This document shows positions 34,172 through 41,373 of a stretch of 64,000 nucleotides of DNA, piece after piece. Position 1 is the stretch's first letter. The number at the start of each line of letters is the position of its first letter. The notes under the pieces were generated by a model, which made no database searches, was not told where the DNA came from, and was given only the letters and a program-made list of their open reading frames with translations. The stretch covers positions 186,001-250,000 of the forward strand of contig NZ_JAHBGI010000003.1 of the NCBI RefSeq assembly GCF_018500185.1, read 5' to 3'. Origin of the DNA: Litoribacter ruber. GTDB taxonomy: Bacteria > Bacteroidota > Bacteroidia > Cytophagales > Cyclobacteriaceae. The translations under genes were made by a program, and so were the position numbers.

Positions 34172-35710
34172 TTAGAACCCTAATCCTAGAGCCATGGCCG
34201 TAGCCGAAATATTGAAGTCTGAAACTTTACTCGCTTCACCTGAGGAAAGGTCAATCTGGTAGACGCCCATTGCTCCGTCAACTTCCAAAAGTGCATAAGC
34301 GTTATCTGACGTTCCTCCTATATCAAAGCCATTTTCAGAGGTAAATGCGATGCCAAGTTCACCCACCATATTTAACACACCGTCATTTGGCGGATCTTGC
34401 GTATACAATGCGTTGGTTTCACTATCCAAAACAAACAACATGGTCTCAGTAGCAGTCGGGATATTGTTAGTGTAAGCCGCAGCATTCACATATGGACTAC
34501 CTGGATTAAGGTCCCCATCCACTTCCACTACAGTACCCTCATCAGGGTGTAGTCTTAGATTCTGTCCCGTATTGCTGACCAACCTGATTCTATCCACTGT
34601 TGGGTTAAAGTCAAAGCCAAATGAAGTTCCATCAAGGTAAGGGGATAGCGTACCCACTTCCATAAGCTCACCATTGGCGGTATTTACTGTCATTAATCTG
34701 CTTTCGGATGTAATGGCATACAATTGACCATTGGCAGGTCTGAAATCAAGGCCTACTACCGTTTCACCAGTACCAAGACCATCCAAGTCCACATAATTAT
34801 CAGAAGGAGATAGTGGATTGAATCTGTACAGCCTGTTGTCCGGAGAAGTGGCAAAAGCTATAGGGTTGGTTTTGATAGCGATACCAATGATAGAATGGCT
34901 AAATTCGCCTACATTCTGTGCCGCACCCGTGGTAAGGTTGATCGTATAGAGATTGTTTCGCTGCTCATTGTAAACCACTGCCAATGCTGCGGAATTGTCG
35001 GGACTGATGTCAAAGTTACCAGTACCGTTAAAATCTACGCCTAAGTCGCCGATTTCTCTGAGTCCTCCGTCATTAGGCGGGTCCTGGACATATAGTTTAT
35101 TGGTGCTAAAATCAATGTCAAATAATTCTGTTGACTCTGCTCCAGCCATGCTGTTGGTATAGGCTACAGCTCCGATCATAGGGTTATCACCCCCTGATAT
35201 GGCCCCATCTTCAGCTACAACAGTCCCAAGTTCAGGGTGAAGTCTGAGATTTTGGCCAGAATTGGTCACCACTCTGATTCTATCCACCGTCGGGTTGAAG
35301 TCAAGGGAGGCGTTTTCACCTTCCAATGCAGGTGAGAAAGGTCCGTCACCAAGGGCGGTAGCCTCTCCGCTGTTTTCATTGATGATATAAAGTCTACTGG
35401 AAGACCCCAAGCCGTAAAGTTGGCCTGTCGCAGGTCTGTAGTCAATGCTGACAATCTCATCTCCATCTTCAAGCCCGGTAATGGATACCGTATTTAAAGG
35501 ACTCGAAAGATCACGTGCCTGGAACCATACCAGCTGATTGTCGCTGGAAAGAGCCGTAAACGCAATTTCCGGGGCATCACCCGGCATTGCCGTATCATTG
35601 TCATGATCCCCATCCATTCCCGGAGGGGAATCGATCTCATCTGTACAGCTCCAAAGTACTGCTCCGCAGACTAGGGCCATTAAAGCATTGTAATTAAATG
35701 GTTTTTTCAT
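34172..35710 (-). CDS. Lipoprotein with two DUF4394 domains
   Basis: 512 residues; signal MKKPFNYNALMALVCGAVLWS with lipidated Cys22. The body is two tandem DUF4394 domains of about 230 residues, each with the unit FNPTVDRIR(V/L)V(T/S)N(S/T)GQNLRLHP and later LY(V/T)QDPPNDG. The fold resembles a beta-propeller; the family is secreted and of unknown function. It is downstream of an ECF sigma/anti-sigma pair on the same strand but is separated from it by 461 bp with a repeat and a hairpin. Confidence 0.9.
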   Translation of the reverse strand: MKKPFNYNALMALVCGAVLWSCTDEIDSPPGMDGDHDNDTAMPGDAPEIAFTALSSDNQLVWFQARDLSSPLNTVSITGLEDGDEIVSIDYRPATGQLYGLGSSSRLYIINENSGEATALGDGPFSPALEGENASLDFNPTVDRIRVVTNSGQNLRLHPELGTVVAEDGAISGGDNPMIGAVAYTNSMAGAESTELFDIDFSTNKLYVQDPPNDGGLREIGDLGVDFNGTGNFDISPDNSAALAVVYNEQRNNLYTINLTTGAAQNVGEFSHSIIGIAIKTNPIAFATSPDNRLYRFNPLSPSDNYVDLDGLGTGETVVGLDFRPANGQLYAITSESRLMTVNTANGELMEVGTLSPYLDGTSFGFDFNPTVDRIRLVSNTGQNLRLHPDEGTVVEVDGDLNPGSPYVNAAAYTNNIPTATETMLFVLDSETNALYTQDPPNDGVLNMVGELGIAFTSENGFDIGGTSDNAYALLEVDGAMGVYQIDLSSGEASKVSDFNISATAMALGLGF

Positions 35711-35830
35711 AATAAGTGGTTTAGTTAGATTAAATAATAGTTAAGATATTTATAAATAAAATTTTAGCAATAGGTTTCACAACAGCTTGTTGAACAACTA
35801 TGTTTACTAAAATATCATATAATTTTAATT

Positions 35831-35916
35831 AATTATCCGTAATGATGTCGGTATCCTTTTTTCCTTTGATTGATAGGTTGTCAGACCGGAGACCGGAGAC
35901 CGAAGACGGGAGACTG
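35831..35916 (-). repeat. MITE-like element, copy 4 (truncated)
   Basis: The end AATTATCCGTAATGATGTCGG (split; 35831-35851) and a four-unit heptad core GACCGGAGACCGGAGACCGA then AGACGGGAGAC (35884-35914). The other terminal repeat is missing. Confidence 0.7.
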
Positions 35917-35930
35917 TGGCTAGAAAACCG

Positions 35931-35975
35931 TTTTTTCAAAGGGGACGCCCCATCGCAGGCATCCCTTTGAAAAAA
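35931..35975. terminator. Hairpin with A/T tails
   Basis: TTTTTTCAAAGGG and CCCTTTGAAAAAA form a perfect 13-bp stem around a 19-nt GC-rich loop. It could end the anti-sigma transcript (minus strand) about 200 bp past that gene. The rest of the 35711-36171 gap is AT-rich and empty. Confidence 0.6.
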
Positions 35976-36171
35976 TCAACCACCTCAACCGAATAAAGAA
36001 TAATAAATAAATTATGATGTTAAGTCGTTTGGGAGATATACGAGGCAAGAGGTGGAACTGGATCTACTTGATCCAAAAAAATTTAATAAATTTTGATAAG
36101 AAGATTGTATAGCGGTATATAATAGCATTATATATAGGATAATAGAATCAAAAAAATTATGTTAGCCTTAT

Positions 36172-36969
36172 TTAAACTACCTCACCCAAGACTACCAGTT
36201 TCTCAAGCGTAGGAGTTTCACTTCCACCTTTCGGCTCTATGGTGATGGCAAAAGCACCTGCTGCGGTCACGGCATCCATTTGTTGAAGCAATCCAATCTG
36301 TGTGGCATTAATCAAACCTATACCCACAGGCCCATCTTCTCCAATAGCCCAAAGTTGATAGTCTTGGTCAGGATCCAACACGCCGAGATTTCGGACGGAA
36401 GCTAAGACACGTGCTTCACTTCTATCCCAGAAGATATCCACTTGGGCATCCTGTTGGATTTCGAAGGCATCCCCTTCCAGTGGTATACGGTCAAAATCTC
36501 CCGCTAAAAACTCTTCCATCTGTTCATATCTGGCCCGGTTGATTTCTACTTCCTCTGCCAGCACAGACCTCTCCAAAACCAAGACCCTGTACTCTTCCTG
36601 AGTAGCATAGTATCTGTTGGCAAAATAAATGGCAAAAACGGAAGCGAGCACAGCCGCCAAGCCAGCAGCAATAGCAAAACTTTTCCACCGGGAGGTTTCC
36701 TTGTCTTGAGGGGTATCTAAGGTCTTCATCGAACCTTTGGGAGATTCAAATCCCAAATCTTTATAAATCTTCTGCTTGGTAAGCTGTGAAGGCTCAACAC
36801 CGGTTTTATTATCAAAAGCAAACATAGCAGACTCCAGCTGCCGGAGCTCCTCTTTAATCTCTGGATATTGCGCAGCCATGTTCTCCACTTCCCGGCGCTC
36901 CATTTCTGAAAGCTCACCCAAGAGGTAAAGTTCAAGTATGCCTGACGATATGTAGCCTTTAATATCCAC
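36172..36969 (-). CDS. Anti-sigma factor (RskA-like)
   Basis: 265 residues from a GTG start at 36969. Cytoplasmic N-terminus with the zinc-less anti-sigma helix (LELYLLGELSEMERREVE), a membrane segment at about 94-117, a periplasmic coiled coil, then an RskA-type beta-sandwich (VDIFWDRSEARVLASVRNLG ... YQLWAIGEDGPVGIGL). The start overlaps the sigma gene's TAG by one base (TAGTG), so they are translationally coupled and surely a pair. Confidence 0.92.
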   Translation of the reverse strand: MDIKGYISSGILELYLLGELSEMERREVENMAAQYPEIKEELRQLESAMFAFDNKTGVEPSQLTKQKIYKDLGFESPKGSMKTLDTPQDKETSRWKSFAIAAGLAAVLASVFAIYFANRYYATQEEYRVLVLERSVLAEEVEINRARYEQMEEFLAGDFDRIPLEGDAFEIQQDAQVDIFWDRSEARVLASVRNLGVLDPDQDYQLWAIGEDGPVGIGLINATQIGLLQQMDAVTAAGAFAITIEPKGGSETPTLEKLVVLGEVV

Positions 36970-37502
36970 TATATTTTCTCCATTTTTTTCTTTAGCACAG
37001 CAAAGGAAGCCCTCACTCTAGACTTTACGGTACCAAGAGGTATGTTGAACTCTTCGGCAATTTCGCTATGGGAATAGCCCTTAAAATAAATGCAGTCTAT
37101 TATAAATCTCTGGTCATCGCTGAGTTCTGTAATAAGCTCTCTCACACCGATTCCCTCCACATAATCACTGGTATCCGATTGCCCCTCAAGGGCTGATATA
37201 TGATCGTCGATATTGTTGGTTTGCCCAGTCTTAGAAAAATCTTTGGACCTTGTTTTATCAATGGCGGCATTTCGGCAAACGTTGGCCATCCATGTGTATA
37301 GAGATCCCTTATCCTCCTGGTAGGTATGGATCTTTCCCACTATTTTGACAAAAGCATCATGAAACACCTCCTCAGCAAGATCCCTATCCAGGATTATTCT
37401 AGACACCACAGCAAAAAGAGCCCTGGAATATTTCTCATAGAGATAGTCCACGGCAGCCTTGTTACGTGCTTTGAGTCCCGAGATGATTTGCTTTTCCTGC
37501 AA
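36969..37502 (-). CDS. ECF RNA polymerase sigma factor
   Basis: 177 residues. Region 2 shows DLAEEVFHDAFVKIVGKIHTY and the WMANVCRNAAIDKTR helix (about 42-82); region 4 shows LSDDQRFIIDCIYFKGYSHSEIAEEFNIPLGTVKSRVRASF (split, about 130-170) with its helix-turn-helix. It is probably held by the adjacent RskA-like protein. No clear autoregulated promoter was identified upstream. Confidence 0.94.
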   Translation of the reverse strand: MQEKQIISGLKARNKAAVDYLYEKYSRALFAVVSRIILDRDLAEEVFHDAFVKIVGKIHTYQEDKGSLYTWMANVCRNAAIDKTRSKDFSKTGQTNNIDDHISALEGQSDTSDYVEGIGVRELITELSDDQRFIIDCIYFKGYSHSEIAEEFNIPLGTVKSRVRASFAVLKKKMEKI

Positions 37503-37689
37503 TTAGTTGAATTTAAAAAGTACTTTCCTTAAAAGCAATATCTCCACAAATTGTTCAACCATGTAACTGTAAACCATTATAATTTTCTTCTCGAGACCTT
37601 ATAATCCTCAAAAAACGAAATGCTGATTCTCTACCAAAACCCTAATCTTATTACAAATAAAATAATTTTAAATATTTTACATTAAAAAC

Positions 37690-37721
37690 TTGACAACAAA
37701 AACATTATTTCATTACCTTTA
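37690..37721 (+). promoter_or_regulatory. Bacteroidota promoter of the tRNA-like RNA
   Basis: TTGACA at 37690-37695, a 21-nt gap after TTG, then TACCTTTA at 37714-37721 (7 of 8 to TAnnTTTG). Transcription would begin near 37727, about 20 nt before the tRNA-like 5' end. Confidence 0.6.
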
Positions 37722-37746
37722 TCGTATTGAAAGTTCAATATCACAC

Positions 37747-37882
37747 TGTAGGGTGTTGGAACTGGCAGACAAGCCCTCCTGTCTCGGGGGTAGGGAGGTC
37801 GTCTTAGATGATAGGATAAAGCAGACTTAGAGCTCAAGTCATGCCTAACAGCCCTGTGGAGGTTCGAATCCTTCTCCTACAG
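37747..37882 (+). tRNA. tRNA-like RNA with giant structured variable region
   Basis: Acceptor TGTAGGG/TCCTACA (37747-37753 with 37875-37881; 7 bp, extendable by C37746:G37882), U8-G9, a Leu-type D arm TTG-GAACTGGCAGA-CAA with the GG pair, and a full T arm (GGAGG-TTCGAAT-CCTTC, 37858-37874), discriminator G, no CCA. A 5/7/5 anticodon-like arm follows the D arm: CCCTC-CTGTCTC-GGGGG, formally anticodon GUC after U33, but with U37. Then about 67 nt (37791-37857) replace the variable loop; these can fold as AGGG/CCCT enclosing hairpins TCGTC-TTA-GATGA and GCAGACTT-AGAGCTC-AAGTCATGC (one bulge). It could be a divergent tRNA, one with an intervening sequence, or a non-coding tRNA mimic. Confidence 0.6.
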
Positions 37883-37911
37883 CTAGGTTATTTTGGGTTT
37901 ATTGTTAATGC

Positions 37912-37952
37912 AAAAAGCTACGCGGTGTTTACTGCGTAGCTTTTTTTTTTTT
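37912..37952 (+). terminator. Intrinsic terminator of the tRNA-like RNA
   Basis: AAAAAGCTACGC and GCGTAGCTTTTT form a 12-bp stem (37912-37923 with 37934-37945) followed by T through 37952. It sits 30 bp past the tRNA-like 3' end, and the long T tail marks the plus direction. Confidence 0.93.
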
Positions 37953-37966
37953 GTCAATGGCTTGGT

Positions 37967-38395
37967 TTAACCAACTCCATATTTTGACTCCAACATTTGC
38001 ATAGTAGTCAACATCAATTTTTTCAAAACCTCCACATTTATGTCTGACAGCTTTTTGATGTAGATACAAGACTTACCCATTTTGTACTTCCCTAGATTTT
38101 TGAGCAACTCATTTTGTTGCTCCCCTCCCATATATACATATAAAGAGATGGCAGCTTTTCGTGGGGAAAAAGCCACTAGAGGCCAATCTCCCTCTTGTCT
38201 ACTTCGGTCGGATTTGTAGTGATATTTACCAAACCCTATAATAGAGGGGCCCCACATTTTGGGTTCAAAGCCCGAGCATTCGCTCATGACTTGGATCAGG
38301 TCATAACTGTCGCGCTTCTTTTGCTCAGTATTCGCAAAAGTTTCTATAAATTCCAGCACATCTGCATCTGTTTGCTTGGTTTTGATCTCAGCCAT
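37967..38395 (-). CDS. DUF1801 family protein
   Basis: 142 residues, soluble. DUF1801 signature: MWGPSIIGFGKYHYKSDRSRQ, then WPLVAFSPRKAAISLYVY and LGKYKMGKSCIYIKKLSDI. Function unknown. It shares the domain with the N-terminal half of the protein at 22039-22599. Convergent with the tRNA-like RNA. Confidence 0.88.
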   Translation of the reverse strand: MAEIKTKQTDADVLEFIETFANTEQKKRDSYDLIQVMSECSGFEPKMWGPSIIGFGKYHYKSDRSRQEGDWPLVAFSPRKAAISLYVYMGGEQQNELLKNLGKYKMGKSCIYIKKLSDINVEVLKKLMLTTMQMLESKYGVG

Positions 38396-38655
38396 TCTTT
38401 AGTGTTTTAGATTAAATATACATAAAGTTATAGTGTCAGTGGATCAGAACCCTAAAAACCCGTGTAAGCATAGGCAATTCATGTTAAACACATTTTGAGA
38501 AAGTGGTCCAAAATAAGCTAAAATGTTAAGCAGATAAAAATATAAATATAACTATTTTAACTTAAAATTGAATCTATTTATTTTTGTAAGTCTGCTAGGT
38601 GTGACTACCAAAAGCATTTCGGTTAGATCTGGCATATTTAGATCATCAGAATTAA

Positions 38656-39798
38656 ATGAGATTGGAACAAAGCGTCAATATTTTCGATCAAAAATTACTT
38701 TACGACCATGCACCCTGTGGCTACATGGTTTGTAATTTCAATAGGCAGATCAAGTCGGTAAACGAAACCTTTGCCAACTGGCTGCACAGGCCTAAAGACT
38801 TTATACAGGGGCTCTTTTTAGATGATTTGGTGGATCGGGCTGCACAGGTGTTTTTGACCAACCACTATCTTCCCCTTTTAAAAGCCCAAGGCAGCATCAA
38901 AGAAGCCTATCTTTGTTTTACCGCCAATGGTATAGGCACAGAGTGTAGTATTAGCGGACAAGTTATTCAAGATTTCACCACTGGAGAACACCTCTATTTT
39001 TTCAGCTTACTGGATCAAACCGCTCCCGTAAATATAAAAAAGGGGTTTGATTTTGAGATGGAGGGATTAAGTATTTTCAATGGAACCTTAAGCAAAAAAC
39101 TTGAGGAGTTTGAAAAGTTTGTCTTTAGTCAGGAAGTCGGGTTACATCCAAGGATCGCGGAGTTGGAGGAAGAAATAGAATTGCTGCATCGTGAAGCACT
39201 TTTCCGCAATGAGGGGCAATACCTGGCTAACAAAATCAAGAACTTAAGCAGAGTTTCCAACAGGATGATTCAGGATTTTTCAACATACTACCACTTGGAC
39301 ACTGCACCAAGAATGGAGAAAATAAGCTTGCAGGAATTGGTTCATAAGGTGGTTAGAGATATGAATTCAAAGCTCGAAATGCATCAAGCCACCGTGAATG
39401 TTGCCGAACTCCCTACCGTGTACGGCAACCGGAAGCAATTGCACTTACTTTTCTACCATTTACTCAGTAACACGATGAAATTCAGGTCTGCTGCCGTTCC
39501 TGTGGTTAAGATATTTGCTCAAAAGTCGGACCATGGAATGACACTGATCAATGTGATGGACAACGGCAAGGGCATTGAAAAAACTGAGGCCGACAAAATT
39601 TTTGAATTCATGTTTCAGGTGGACAATTCCGGCACCTTGGGGGCTGGGCTTGGCATGACCATTTGCAAAAAAATCGTGGAAATCCACCAAGGTAAGATTG
39701 GGGTAAATACACGTTATGGCAATGGAAGCAGCTTTTATTTTACCTTACCTGAGACAGCAATGGATTACAGCTCCTCCAAACAACACATACGGTCTTAA
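38656..39798 (+). CDS. PAS-domain sensor histidine kinase-like protein
   Basis: 380 residues, no membrane segment. PAS domain at about 12-125, a coiled coil at about 165-190, a four-helix dimerisation-like stretch at about 190-225, and an HATPase_c domain at about 250-375 with N-box HLLSNTMKF, G1 DNGKGI, G2 GAGLGM. In the dimerisation stretch (LANKIKNLSRVSNRMIQDF) I cannot find the H-E/D-x-R phosphoacceptor motif, so it may not be a standard kinase. No response regulator is adjacent. A TATTTTTG box (38579-38586) upstream could be its -7 element. Confidence 0.83.
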   Translation: MRLEQSVNIFDQKLLYDHAPCGYMVCNFNRQIKSVNETFANWLHRPKDFIQGLFLDDLVDRAAQVFLTNHYLPLLKAQGSIKEAYLCFTANGIGTECSISGQVIQDFTTGEHLYFFSLLDQTAPVNIKKGFDFEMEGLSIFNGTLSKKLEEFEKFVFSQEVGLHPRIAELEEEIELLHREALFRNEGQYLANKIKNLSRVSNRMIQDFSTYYHLDTAPRMEKISLQELVHKVVRDMNSKLEMHQATVNVAELPTVYGNRKQLHLLFYHLLSNTMKFRSAAVPVVKIFAQKSDHGMTLINVMDNGKGIEKTEADKIFEFMFQVDNSGTLGAGLGMTICKKIVEIHQGKIGVNTRYGNGSSFYFTLPETAMDYSSSKQHIRS

Positions 39799-39803
39799 AT
39801 CCC

Positions 39804-40382
39804 TCATCCGCTTTCCAAATCCCCAGTACTTGCCTGGCTTTCATGAAAGGTGTTGAATTGGGGGCGTACTTTTTTCTCCAATTGGTCAAGACGCTTGTAA
39901 AGCATCCACTTGAACAAGAAGATTGTTTTAAGTTTAGCAAAAACCTTGTAACGAAAACCAATGGGATAGGTACCGCGTAGATCCATCAACAGCCAATCAT
40001 CAAGCAGCGTCGGTTTAATATCTTGATTTTCAAGTTCGAATTTCAGCCTATATCCTTTCTCGATATTAGCCTGTCCGGGACGACAAGTGATTTCGTACTC
40101 TATGGGTACCTGACTGGGGTTAATTACGGCATGGGGTATTGACTTTTCAACCAAGAAAGAATCTCCACTCTTCAAAAAAGTCCTTTCCCCTCCCTTAAGT
40201 TTGATGCATACCGTTCCATCTGTAGCTTTTACTTCCTGGGTGTAACTTTTGTGAAAGTGTAGTGGGTTGTCTGAGTTGGGGTACAGTTTCACTCTCATTT
40301 TAGTGTACTCCCCTAGTGTCTCTCCTGATGTTTTCAGAAAAGTTATAGAGTGACCTTCTTTATGATTGATAACATTGCCCAT
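39804..40382 (-). CDS. Cupin domain protein (paralogue)
   Basis: 192 residues from ATG 40382 (MGNVINHKEGHSITFLKTSGE). Cupin motif 1 is PLHFHKSYTQEV with following G, and motif 2 is SGDSFLVEKSIPHAVINPS. The C-terminal ~70 residues are basic, with a hydrophobic FKLKTIFLFKWMLYKRL-like helix. It shares the FLKTS.ET.GEYT and NPLHFH core with the 7857-8402 protein, so the two are paralogues. The frame from 40415 adds 11 residues of no family character. Convergent with the kinase gene, 5 bp apart. Confidence 0.82.
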   Translation of the reverse strand: MGNVINHKEGHSITFLKTSGETLGEYTKMRVKLYPNSDNPLHFHKSYTQEVKATDGTVCIKLKGGERTFLKSGDSFLVEKSIPHAVINPSQVPIEYEITCRPGQANIEKGYRLKFELENQDIKPTLLDDWLLMDLRGTYPIGFRYKVFAKLKTIFLFKWMLYKRLDQLEKKVRPQFNTFHESQASTGDLESG

Positions 40383-40472
40383 ACTATTTTCAACCTCAGC
40401 ATAAACTATACCCAAAACTGATTAAAAATGCAATAAATGATATATGCACACCTGTTTTCCGAAAAACCTCAT

Positions 40473-40859
40473 TCATCTACCGGTAAAAACAGTTTGGCTA
40501 TCCACGAAACAAACGGGGTTTCCAAAGGGATCATTGGCATAAAACATCCTTTCTCCCCACGGCATAATTTCTATATTTTCATCTACATATTTTACGTTCA
40601 GATCATTTAAAAACTTTTGATGCACGAGCTCTATCTGATCCGTGCAGATGTAGATGTATTGATTTTCATGAAAAGACCATGGTTTTTCCACCCCATCACC
40701 ATCCGCAATGGGGTCATACAAGGCCAGTATTGTCCCTTCCAGGTCAAAATAATGTCTGCCTTGAGACACCCTTTCTCCCTGCTGGTCGAAAACCCCAGTA
40801 TAAAACTCGGTTGCTTTTTCAATATCATTGACAGGAAATATAATTCTATACAGTTTCAT
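40473..40859 (-). CDS. VOC (glyoxalase/bleomycin-resistance fold) family protein
   Basis: 128 residues, two beta-alpha-beta-beta-beta modules: KLYRIIFPVNDIEKATEFYTGVF (split) at the start, and FYANDPFGNPVCFVD at the end, the usual VOC finish. Possible metal ligands follow the family pattern (His/Glu near the strand ends) but no substrate can be named. Stands alone. Confidence 0.87.
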   Translation of the reverse strand: MKLYRIIFPVNDIEKATEFYTGVFDQQGERVSQGRHYFDLEGTILALYDPIADGDGVEKPWSFHENQYIYICTDQIELVHQKFLNDLNVKYVDENIEIMPWGERMFYANDPFGNPVCFVDSQTVFTGR

Positions 40860-40987
40860 CTTAGCTTTATTTATAATTTCATGGCAAATCTACAAAGACA
40901 GGGCATGACATTCCTCTAATTCCTCATCCTGCTTCGGATATTTATTTCAAAAAACGTAAATTACAGAAAGCTTAACCTTATTTTGAT

Positions 40988-41353
40988 ATGATCACTACAC
41001 CGGAACATGACGAGCGTATGGCAAAAATGACATTTGCCTCCGTGTACCCGCATTATCTTACCAAAGTGGAAAAGAAAGGCAGGTCAAAGGAAGAGCTCCA
41101 CCAGGTAATTGAGTGGCTGACTGGCTTTGATGACAAAAAGCTGCAGGACCTCATCGATGAGAAAGCTACATTTGAGACTTTCTTCCAACAAGCCAGACTC
41201 CACCCCAATGCCAGCCTTATCACTGGTGTGATCTGTGGCTACAGAATTGAGGACATCGAAACTCCCCTTACCCGACAGGTAAGGTATCTCGACAAACTGG
41301 TGGATGAGCTGGCCAAAGGAAGGAAAATGGAGAAAATCATACGTGGCCAATAA
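40988..41353 (+). CDS. DUF2200 family protein
   Basis: 121 residues. MAKMTFASVYPHYLTKVEKKG, VIEWLTGFDD and HPNASLITGVICGYRIEDIE (split) are typical of DUF2200, a small YdhG-like family of unknown function. The family start may be at the internal Met near residue 11 rather than ATG 40988. Convergent with the DUF2207 gene. Confidence 0.86.
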   Translation: MITTPEHDERMAKMTFASVYPHYLTKVEKKGRSKEELHQVIEWLTGFDDKKLQDLIDEKATFETFFQQARLHPNASLITGVICGYRIEDIETPLTRQVRYLDKLVDELAKGRKMEKIIRGQ

Positions 41354-41373
41354 GGACAATTTTATTATGCTTT

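Noticed and set aside
37744-37885. A group I intron inside a tRNA gene
   Set aside because: The extra sequence is only about 67 nt, far below any group I intron, and no P/Q/R/S core elements are visible.
37744-37885. tmRNA (ssrA)
   Set aside because: Too short; there is no tag reading frame, and the D arm and anticodon-like arm follow tRNA geometry.
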